Source: Chromera velia (taxonomy: Eukaryota > Sar > Chromeraceae). Taken from it: a stretch of 20,000 nucleotides of DNA. Each line of letters opens with the position of its first letter. Positions within the stretch are counted from its first letter, which is position 1. This document shows positions 8,817-16,976 of the stretch, one piece after another. The DNA lies in NCBI GenBank assembly GCA_018398765.1, contig JAHBMJ010000893.1:18831-38830 (forward strand). The letters are read 5' to 3'. The position numbers and the translations under genes were made by a program. Below the pieces are notes generated by a model that was given only the letters and a program-made list of their open reading frames with translations, was not told the origin of the DNA and searched no databases.

Positions 8817-10526
8817 CTAGCAGGGCGGGGCGTTCCCCAGCCTAAGCTGAGGTATCAGACCCCGTCCTCGGGGCCCGCCAGAGTCTGCTGCCCTGGCCGC
8901 TGCTGCATGATTGTTCGTTGTTCGAGCCACAGCTCTGGATCCGCGTTGGCTTTCCGGCCTGAAAATCAATCTAAAACGGCATGTGATTTGGGCTTCCTCG
9001 CTCTTTTTGTTTGCTTTATCAATCTTCTTCTGTGGCTCCCTCCTTCCCCACCCTAACGCTCCTTCGGTTGTCTCTAAATTATCAATTGTCTCCTCATATT
9101 CTTTTGTTAGTCTCTCGATCGCCCGCTGCCTTCCGATGATTCCTGCATATCTGGCCGCCAGAGCGTCTCCCTCTATGTGTCCGTACCATCCTGGACACTC
9201 CTCAAACACCCTCCGTCTGAATAACGCCCATCCCAAAAACTCATCCACTCCGGCATGACATTCATTCAACAGAAAACAGAAAAGCGTCGATTTGTGCCTT
9301 TTTCCTTCTTCTCTGTTGAGCCCTTCTCTTTCTGTGGCTGCCTTTCTGGCTCTTTCTTCCATCTTGCTGTCCCATTTCTCTTCTATCTTTCTGAACATCT
9401 CTGCTCTCTCTCTGTCAAAAACAAGACATTCTGTCACCAGATGGATTTCATCTTCCACCACCTCGATTCCCAACCACCCTCGACAGAACTGGCACATCCT
9501 TTTCTGTAACGGCACCTTCTCTCCCCCCCTTTCCGGAATTTTTCCCTGAGTCGCAGCCACAGCCCTGTCTCCCACCCTGCATGCTGCTCTCCTCCTGTGT
9601 TCTGATCGCGGCGCCACTCTCGTATAGCAAAAAGGGGCTCTCCCTATTCTCTCTCTGTCTATTTTCATTGCTAAGCCAACCTTTCTACCTGTTCTGTCTT
9701 CAAACAAAGAAAGGTGGAGACGGTTTCCATTTGAAACCTTTCTGTGCACGTCAGCCATCATCACTCCTGTCAGTTCTGCCTTATCCTGACTGCTCTTCTC
9801 TCTTATGTTTCTTTCTATTCTATATGCAAACGCCTCTCTCTTCTTCTCGTCTAGCTCATTTTTTGTTCTCTTCAGCAGCCATCTCTCTATCCCGTCCACT
9901 CTCTCGTTGACTACCTGTGTTCCTCTCTGCCCTACGCTTCCTTTTAGTCTTTCTCTTGCAAAAGGGTGCATTCCTCTGTCTGTGTAGAGTGCCTGTGCAC
10001 ATTGTTTCAGATGAGGGAAAAGATGAAAAGGATGCATTCCTCTCCCCCCTCCCATTTCGTTCTCTATCCCCTCTCTCAGGCATGTAAGGATTGCCTGCCC
10101 TACCGCTTCGTTTCTTCTCTCCTTTAAAGCCTTCCCTGCCCACCGGATCGTTCTGGAAGCCACTTCGAGATCAATCGGAATGAAACCTCCTTCCATCATC
10201 AGCGTGTCACAATTCTCTTTCTTTCTCAAACGCAAAACAAACCTGACAAATCTCCTTTGCTTCTCGTCGAATTCTGCATACGCGCTATCTGGGCATGCAT
10301 GGATTTCGCATCCATACAACCATACGGCGCGCACTGTCTGTTTAAATATATTGAAGCAATCAGCGGGTGGAATCCCTCCCTCCCTTCCTATCTTCCCCAT
10401 CAGTCCCTGCATGCATCTCTCTGCTTTGATTGACCGTGCTTTCATCATGGTTTCTAGGTTGCAGTCGGCGGATAGGACTAGTCCCAGGTAGGGTTGCTCT
10501 CTTGCTTCTTTCATCACTATCTCCCC
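8817..10526 (-). pseudogene. LINE C-terminal region, open copy A
   Basis: About 570 codons stay open from the N at 10527 down to a TAG at 8817-8819. It begins inside the RT thumb (GEIVMKEAREQPYLGLVLS) and contains the C-terminal knuckle CQFC...EIHLVTEC, a CxxC...HxxxxC arrangement common at the end of LINE polyproteins. A basic linker of unknown fold follows and the frame closes with a short tail (LRLGNAPPC). It has no start of its own and lacks endonuclease and the polymerase motifs. It is either the missing 3' half of the element at 10528-14150 or a piece of a second element. Confidence 0.85.
9441..10526. repeat. Direct duplication, copy A (partner 10528-11616)
   Basis: Starting with ATGGATTTCATCTTCC, this block matches 10528-11616 base for base apart from scattered substitutions (a few percent by eye) and two length differences (one base near 10050, four bases near 10377). 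Both copies end in the same CTCCCC. Confidence 0.95.
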
Positions 10527-10527
10527 N
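10527..10527. other. Ambiguous base N at the duplication junction
   Basis: The only N in the window. It lies exactly between the end of duplication copy A and the start of copy B, as expected of a one-base gap placed by an assembler between two overlapping contig ends. Confidence 0.95.
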
Positions 10528-11463
10528 ATGGATTTCATCTTCCACCACCTCGATTCCCAACCACCCTCGACAGAACTGGCACATCCTTTTCTGTAACGGC
10601 ACCTTCTCTCCCCCCCTTACCGGAATTTTTCCCTGAGTCGCAGCCACAGCCCTGTCTCCCACCCTGCATGCTGCTCTCCTCCTGTGTTCTGATCGCGGCG
10701 CCACTCTCGTATAGCAAAAAGGGGCTCTCCCTATTCTCTCTCTGTCTATTTTCATTGTCGAGCCAACCTTTCTACCTGCTCTGTCTTCAAACAAAGAAAG
10801 GTGGAGACGGTTTCCGTTTGAGACCTTTCTGTGCACGTCAGCCATCATCACTCCTGTCAGTTCTGCCTTCTCCTGACTGCTCTTCTCTCTTATGTTTCTT
10901 TCTATTCTATGTGCAAACGCCTCTCTCTTCTTCTCGTCTAGCTCATTTTTTGTTCTCTTCAGCAGCCATCTCTCTATCCCGTCCACTCTCTTGTTGACTA
11001 CCTGTGTTCCTCTCTGCCCTACGCTTCCTTTTAGTCTTTCTCTTGCAAAAGGGTGCATTCCTCTGTCTGTGTAGAGTGCCTGTGCACATTGTTTCAGATG
11101 AGGGAAAAGATGAAAAGGATACATTCCTCTCCCCCCCCCATTTCGTTCTCTACCCCCTCTCTCAGGCATGTAAGGATTGCCTGCCCTACCGCTTCGTTTC
11201 TTCTCTCCTTTAAAGCCTTCCCTGCTCACCGGATCGTTCTGGAAGCCACTTTGAGATCGATCGGAATGAAACCTCCTTCCATCATCAGTATGTCACAATT
11301 CTCTTTCTTTCTCAAACGCAAAACAAACCTGACAAATCTTCTTTGCTTCTTATCAAATTCTGCATACGCGCTATCTGGGCATGCATGGATTTCGTATCCA
11401 TATAACCATACGGCGCGCACTGTCTGTTTAAATATATTGAAGCAATCAGCGGGTGGAATCCCT
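10528..11463 (-). pseudogene. LINE C-terminal region, damaged copy B
   Basis: Continuation of the reverse transcriptase, duplicate of 9441-10370. Compared with that copy it has a TGG-to-TGA nonsense change at about 11226-11228 (after the residues RTIR) and a one-base deletion in a C run near 11134, besides a few percent substitutions. It ends at the N in position 10527, within the knuckle segment CQFCRGWLG...VEDEIH, just before the His/Cys half of the motif is complete. Confidence 0.85.
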
Positions 11464-12858
11464 CCCTCCCTCCCTTCCTATCTTCCCCATCAGTCCCTGC
11501 ATGCATCTCTCTGCTTTGATTGACCGCGCTTCCATCATGGTTTCTAGGTTGCAGTTGGCGGATAGGACTAGTCCCAGGTAGGGTTGCTCTCTTGCTTCTT
11601 TCATCACTATCTCCCCCAGTCTAACTTCTTCTTTCTCTCTTGATGCGATGCGGCCAAACCGGACGAATCTCGACTTGTCAGAGAATAGAAGACGGAGAGG
11701 TTCTGCAAAGGCTACAAGGTTCGAAAGAAGAAGGTTCAACTGTCTATCTGAGGATTCGAGGAGTGTTGTGTCATCTGCAAACAGAGGGGCAAGGAAATCG
11801 ACCCACCTCCCGTTTTCTCCTGCCGGCACCTTTGGCCTCTGTCTGTCGGTCTGTCGTCTCTGTCCTCTCCTCTTTCCTACTTCCTCTGGCAAGTCATGTG
11901 TGTACACAGAGTAAAGGGAAGGGCCGCTCGGGCCTCCTTGCTTGAGTCCTTTGTCTTCCGGGTACCACATGCTCGTTCCCTTCACCCGTGCCCTCACTTT
12001 TTCCAGAGAGGCCTCAACCCATCTGATCAGACCTTCCTCCACCCCTGCCTTTCTCAATTTTTCTTTTAACTTTTCCAACCTCACTTCGTCGAAAGCCCGT
12101 GTGAAGTCAACAAAAGCAACACTGAGCACTTCCATTCGAGCAATAACGAACAGTAAAAGAAAAATTGCATCGCATGTGCCTGTCTTTCTCTTGTATGTGA
12201 ACTGCCATGGCGTCTGTCTGGCTTCCTTTTCCACCTTTGTTCTCATGATCATGTCCCCCCATTTCGCATCTGCTACCACCAGGTGCACTCCCCTCCATCC
12301 CCCAATTAGTGCGAGTAACTTACCCGGTTTTGGAAGGGCCGTCACCGGCAAGTCATTCCACCCTTTCAGCCACCAGCAGCCTCCTTCATTTATTTCGGCT
12401 CTTATGTTCTCCACCTTTCTCTTTTCTGCCTTCCGTTGCTCTCTTGTCACCACGTTTCTCAGCGCTCTCTCTATCATGACTAACTGTTTTCTCCTCTCTT
12501 CATATGCCTGTCTCAATCTTTCTTCTTCCTGAGCTGAGGTGCTGCTCTCGTTTTCTCGTTCATCCCTCTGCTCTCTTTCTGCTTTCAAGCCTCTGATTTC
12601 CTCTCTCACTTTTCTCTCTATTCTTTTGAGTTTTCTTATTTGCTTTCTTCCTTCCCCTCTCAGCGCTTCTGCTGGCTCTTCTTTCCTCTCCCTTTTTCTT
12701 TCTTCTTTCTTCTCCTTCCTTGTTGCCCACATGAAGGTTTTCTCTCTGATGTGTTGGAACTTCTGGTATGCTTCGTCGAGCAAGTCTTTCTTTATTTCTT
12801 CTCCCTCTTTCATATCCATTGCTTTCTGAAAGACCTCACTAACTTTTTCCTCCTTCAC
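11464..12858 (-). pseudogene. LINE reverse transcriptase domain
   Basis: Directly continues the endonuclease frame after one in-frame TGA. A Lys/Glu/Arg-rich linker of about 150 residues is followed by ALPKPGK, AFVDFTRAFDEVR (motif A, with catalytic Asp), GLKQGGPSGPSLYSVYTHDL (motif B) and PLFADDTTLL (motif C, FADD), then YLGLVLS. The polymerase aspartates are intact. Near 11464 a four-base insertion (an extra TCCC in a CCCT run, compared with the copy at 10371-10390) shifts the frame, so this copy cannot make the full protein. Confidence 0.9.
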
Positions 12859-13956
12859 TCAGAGTCTTTTCTGAAGCTCTTGGAGATACCTTTCCTCTCC
12901 TTCCTTTGTGAGCGTTCCCTTCCATCTTGGCTTGATTTGATCTTCTTTTTTCTCGTTTTTCTTTCTCTTTTCCCTCTTTTTTGTCTTTCTTTGCCTATCT
13001 TTTCTTCTTTTCTTTTTGTTCTGTTCTTGGTTGGCTTCGTTCTCTTCCTCGTTTCCTCTTCCCTCGCCGCTCTCATTCTCTCTTTCTTCCTCCCTCAGGA
13101 CTAATCTAAGAGCTGAATGGTCTGACCGAGCTGAGCACACACAAAATACAGAAAAAAGAAGAACAGATAGCAGAGACACAGGAGATATACATGCATAGTC
13201 GATCAGGGACCTCCCTCTGTCTCCCCCCCTGTTGAAGGTAAACGATCCATCGAAGTTGAAAGCTACCTTCTCCCCCCCCTCTTCAACCACACACCGCCTC
13301 AGTCCATTCAGAGGAACAATGCCCACCATCTCACAAAAACGAATAAGAGCCCTTCCCTTCGTGTTCTCCGTCTCGTCTTCAGACTCCCTCTCCGGTCTGA
13401 AAACTTCCTCTCTCCCGCCTGTTTGTGCCCACTCTTCCCCTTCTCCCCCTCCTTTCCCTATCCAGACTATCAGAGGAGTTTTTTTTCCAGTGCGGGCGTT
13501 GAAGTCCCCCATCACGCAGACCTCTGAAAATCTGCTCTCTCCTTTTCTTTCTCTCTCTGCTCTTTTCTCTTCGATTCTCTCTGCCAAATTGTTGAGGTGT
13601 GTCTTATCTGCGTAGTTCAACTCTTTATGGGGGTCATACAAGCCAACGAAGAGCGGGAAGCCTGGTGCTTCTGCAAATACCGCTATCTCCGTTGCTCTTT
13701 CTGTCGTAAAGCCCAGCTCTCTTGCCTTTCTGCTCATCAATACCATCACCCCCCCTGTCGTCGTCACTTCTCTTCCCTCCCTTACTAACGGGAAATTCGT
13801 TCCTTGCAGTCTTCCTCCATTCACACTGCACACTGTCCTCTCTGTTCTAGTTTCATTCATAAAGAGGATGTCGGCTCTAAGACTTTTCGTTTCTTCTGTA
13901 AAAAGCGGGCTTTGCACCAAATTCTCCGTTCTTCCCCTTACGTTCAGAGCCCACAT
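12859..13956 (-). pseudogene. LINE APE-type endonuclease domain
   Basis: Nicks target DNA in target-primed reverse transcription. From an ATG at 13956 the frame runs 365 codons to a TGA at 12861-12859. Motifs in order: LNVRG near the N-terminus, ADILFMNETR (the catalytic Glu block; the family usually has QET), TGGVMVL, GDFNAR, SLIDYA and SDHSALRLVL. All the core metal- and phosphate-binding blocks are present. The open frame extends upstream through a poly-Ser tract encoded by a TCT microsatellite, which is probably not part of the protein. The C-terminal tail is very rich in Lys, Arg and Glu. The frame resumes directly after the TGA as the reverse transcriptase, so the original product was one polyprotein. 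Confidence 0.88.
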
Positions 13957-14015
13957 CTCTACTCTTTTGTCTTTCTTATTTTGTTTGCTCTTCCTGTTCG
14001 TTACGAGGGAAGACA

Positions 14016-14147
14016 AAAAAGAAAAAGAAGAAGAGGAAGACGAAAAAGAGGAAGAAAAAGAAGAAGAAGAAGAAGAAGAAGAAGACAAAGACGAAGACGA
14101 GGACGAAGACGAAGAAGAAGAAGAAGAAGAAGAAGAAGAAGAAGAGT
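14016..14147. repeat. GAA/GAC trinucleotide microsatellite at the LINE 5' end
   Basis: A 130-bp imperfect (GAA)n tract with GAC interruptions reads as poly-Glu on the plus strand and poly-Ser on the minus strand. It adjoins the 5' end of the LINE open frame, about 60 bases upstream of the ATG at 13956. Confidence 0.95.
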
Positions 14148-14150
14148 GAA

Positions 14151-15542
14151 ATCGTACAGCTTTCAGAGGAAGCGCTTTAGTAGACGCATCACTTGTCACT
14201 GGGCCGTTTTAGTTTTCTTACCAGGCATACCGCAATGCTAGCCACGATATGTGTACATATTTTACAACCGCTGTTTATTTTATTAGTATTTATTAGAACC
14301 ATTATCTATATATGTCCTAATAAATGTTTACTCAGTTTACTAATAGAACCATTATCTATATGTCCTAATACCCTATAACCTCTAGGAGGCTAGATTTTCT
14401 GTATTTACATTTGAGTTTCTGTATAGAAGTTTTGAGTTGGTAGAACACAGTTGTTCGTAAAGCAGGCTGAGCTTACAAGCTCAGAAGCTCATCAAGGGCT
14501 CACACCACAAACTGTGACTCGAGCTTGAGCAATACGCTCGCAAAGCAAACGTGCCCCTCAAGCATCGCGGCTCAAAAAGCATGCGCATGCGAGCATTGCA
14601 TGCTGCCTGCAACACTGCACATCGCAACACTTTGCAACGATTAATTTCATATCGAGCCATAACTCACTTAAGCCGTTACCAAGACCAAACTTTGAACCAT
14701 TACCTAAGCCAAACCAAATTGATGCTTGAAGAACTTGAATGCCGAGAACCATCATGCAGCAGCGCAAACAAAACAAAACAAAACACGAGTGGATCCAATA
14801 TTTAATTTTGTACGATGCAGGCCCAAGGTCGATCATACCAAGTGAAACAGGGTGCAAGATGATTCACCCACTAAATAGGACAAGCTGTCTATCGCTTTCT
14901 AAATCTCCCCTTTGCTGAATCCGAATTGCAAAAGCCCCCACCCCAATGCTCTGAGTACTTCTTTAAACTTGCTATCAGAGCACAGAGAAAAAAGGAAAGC
15001 GCATTGCAGGTGGCTTCTGAGAATGGTCTCTCTCTGCTTCCGGGGTACCGCTGACTGCGCATGTGCGAAGCGAGGAAAGACGAAAGGGACAGAAATGTTC
15101 TCGTCTGTTCCTACCTTGTTTGTACAGCCATTCACGTCCTTCGGACGCAGAAAGAGATGTAAGCAGCACTGGTATGGATAAAGATCAAACTGAAGAAAAC
15201 TGTTTCCTTCGTGCCTCTCCAACACACACTCCACCACATAAAAATCTGGAAGCAACCAACTGCTGATCACATGATCCCGACACTGATTAAAAGGCAATCG
15301 AGATACTATAATCCGGTTGTCCATCCATCTGCACATCAAACGGGACAGTAGAATCCTTCCTTTCACTTCTTCTCCTCTGCCATGCGGCAGAAGCTGTGTC
15401 ACCCTCCGAGCCCGTGATGACTCCCATTCCATAAAACCAGCTGTCGGCCCGGGATTGGCAAGACCTGGCGACAAAGGCGATCCTTACACCAGTCCCTCCT
15501 TCTGTCGAACAACTCTCGTACCCACCCGCATAAGACACGTTG
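14151..15542. other. AT-rich spacer, no gene recognised
   Basis: Composition drops in GC compared with the gene blocks. It holds a pair of 30-bp direct repeats (14292-14322 and 14341-14370), an 18-bp near-perfect palindrome CTGAGCTT-AC-AAGCTCAG (14467-14484) and the 12-bp palindrome GCATGCGCATGC (14579-14590). A 191-codon minus-strand frame at 15474-14899 has no features I recognise and I do not call it a gene. Confidence 0.5.
14292..14370 (+). repeat. Two direct repeats of AGAACCATTATCTATAT
   Basis: Units of about 30 bp (14292-14322 and 14341-14370) share AGAACCATTATCTATAT and GTCCTAATA, differing by a 2-bp AT insertion, with an 18-bp spacer of AAATGTTTACTCAGTTTAC type. Confidence 0.8.
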
Positions 15543-16033
15543 AATTGGAGGTGTTTTGGTGTTTTGGATTCTCCAAAAAGTGGTTTGGAGCTCCAAAAAA
15601 AGTTTTTGGAAGTATATTAGTATGAAAGAACTAAAAGTCCTAAGAAAGTCCTAGTTAGGGTTCCTAACATAAAAAAAAATAGACAACACGTTTCTAGTAC
15701 TTACATGATTTTAAACTTTACAGTTGAGTCACCAAAATGTTTTTGGAGATTGGGGACCTCCAATTTTTTTTTTAGAAGAATTTCTTCAAAACTTATACGA
15801 TTGTTTTAGAGAATTCAAAAAAAAAAAAAATTGGAGGTCATCAATCTCCAAAAATATTTTGGTGACCGAACTGTAAAGTTTTAGATCATATAAGTGCCAG
15901 AAACGTGTTTTTAATTATTTTTTATGTTAGGAGCGCTAATTAGGACCTCCTTTATTACACTGAGGCTCCTTACGACTTTTAGTTTTTTTATAGCAAGGCA
16001 CCTCCAAAATTTTTTTTTTAGATTTTCGATCTC

Positions 16034-16282
16034 CTAGGCATATCATAGCAAAAAAAAAATAAATAAAAAAAATAAACCAGAATTGGTTTAAATTATTATT
16101 TTTTTTTTTTTGTGCAACACCTAAGCAACAGTGCTGTAATACTTGTGCAACACCAAAACAATATTTATGCAACACTTGAATAACAGTTGTGTTATCACCT
16201 AACATCGTCGGACAAAAAAAAAAAATTAAGCGAGGACGTCCGGGCTTAACTTATTATTTTTTTTTCTCTGTGATATGCCTAG
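16034..16282. mobile_element. 249-bp MITE with 8-bp target-site duplication, hAT-like, nested
   Basis: Perfect 12-bp terminal inverted repeats CTAGGCATATCA / TGATATGCCTAG are followed on both sides by a similar A-rich stretch (AG...AAAAAAAATAA). Flanks TCGATCTC at 16026-16033 and 16283-16290 are identical direct repeats (9 bp if the next C is counted). An 8-bp duplication with TAGGC-like ends is typical of the hAT superfamily; P-type elements also give 8 bp. There is no coding capacity. It is inserted inside the foldback element and so is younger than it. Confidence 0.82.
16113..16175 (+). repeat. Three TGCAACAC motifs in the nested MITE
   Basis: TGCAACAC occurs at 16113-16120, 16146-16153 and 16168-16175 in the interior of the small element, spaced 33 and 22 bases apart. 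They might be subterminal transposase-binding sites; this is inference from position only. Confidence 0.6.
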
Positions 16283-16554
16283 TCGATCTCCAAAACCTAT
16301 ACGATTTTTTTGGATTTCTCCAAAAACAATTGGAGGTCCCCAATCTCCAAAAACATTTTGGTGACCCAACTATAAAGTTTTAGATCATATAAGTACTATA
16401 AATGTGTTTTCCATCATTTTCTATATTAAGAGCGCTAACTAGGGCCTTCCTAGGACTTTTAATTTTTTCATACCAATTAATGTACCTCCAAAAAATGTTT
16501 TTAGAGCTCCAAACTACTTTTTGGAGAATCCAAAACACCAAAACACCTCAAATT

Positions 16555-16976
16555 TTATAGGGTAAATGTTTACTTGGTTTACTACTACCAGTGGCTAGAC
16601 CAGCGGCTTTAGTTACTCTAAATAAACTTTGAATGTATAGTGAATAAATAATAAGTACACACATGTGCATGTCCTCCCCCATGATTGGTCAAAACCTACG
16701 TGGTGGCTCACCAGCTTTAACCTACTTTAACCGATTCAATTTAAATTCAATTCAATTTCAATATCTATAGTTCAATATAAACAAATAGAAAAAAAAATGT
16801 TGATCGAAACTCAGGCTCCCTTAATTTTGATTACTAAAACTTAGAAGTGTCAGAACTCCATAAACTTAGCATAGGATGTAATGTTCGATGCATCGATCAT
16901 TTCCTATAGATCATTTTGCAGTGCATAAAGAGAGATCTTCTATCAGAATTCAAATTTAAAATTCATGGCATGTTAG
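16555..16976. other. AT-rich spacer downstream of the SPO11-like gene
   Basis: About 420 bases between the foldback element and the stop codon of the minus-strand gene, which should include its 3' UTR. It contains imperfect ATTCAATT units (16735-16765) and AAATGTTTACTTGGTTTACTA at 16564-16584, close to a sequence at 14322-14342. No polyadenylation signal is obvious on the minus strand. Confidence 0.5.

Larger units (their letters stand above)
8747..14150 (-). mobile_element. Non-LTR retrotransposon (LINE), degenerate, with an internal duplication
   Basis: Minus-strand LINE read from about 14150 down to 8747. Order of domains: apurinic-type endonuclease (13956-12859), reverse transcriptase (12858 to about 11464), then a C-terminal region with a CCHC-like knuckle and a stop at 8817. 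After the stop come about 46 bases of 3' UTR and an (ATCA)6 tail (8747-8770 on the plus strand as TGAT units). A simple-repeat tail instead of poly(A) is known from several LINE clades. No ORF1 with a recognisable nucleic-acid-binding motif is seen, so the element may be 5' truncated, or ORF1 may be absent or lost. The clade is not assigned. I could not find a convincing target-site duplication. The ~1.09-kb block 9441-10526 is repeated at 10528-11616. Confidence 0.9.
15543..16554. mobile_element. Foldback / long-TIR DNA element, non-autonomous
   Basis: The outer ends are inverted repeats: AATTGGAGGTGTTTTGGTGT at 15543 and its complement, with one mismatch in the first 11 bases, ending at 16554. 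The match continues inward through GGATTCTCCAAAAAGT, TAGGACTTTT, TCACCAAAAT and GGAGATTGGGGACCTCCAAT. Three arms are present: left (15543-15775), an inverted partner (about 15825-16012) and a second inverted partner (about 16305-16554) that is a direct repeat of the previous one. No transposase frame exists in the about 1.0 kb, so it must have moved in trans. A target-site duplication is not clear; the AATT at both ends could be one. CTCCAAAA is repeated many times within the arms. Confidence 0.8.

Noticed and set aside
11942-13104. Plus-strand Ser/Phe-rich frames opposite the LINE
   Set aside because: They are the reverse complement of Lys/Glu/Arg-rich LINE coding sequence whose motifs are clear on the minus strand.
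13868-14149. Poly-Glu acidic protein on the plus strand
   Set aside because: Product of the GAA microsatellite, antisense to the LINE endonuclease N-terminus.
14151-14170. CTCTGA shared by both LINE flanks as a target-site duplication
   Set aside because: Only six bases, and the 5' end of the element is not fixed, so chance is likely.
14899-15474. 191-codon minus-strand frame between the LINE and the foldback element
   Set aside because: Longest unexplained frame, but no family motif, no compatible neighbours or splice structure, and a length that chance allows at this composition in 20 kb. A protein search with hits in related genomes would change this.
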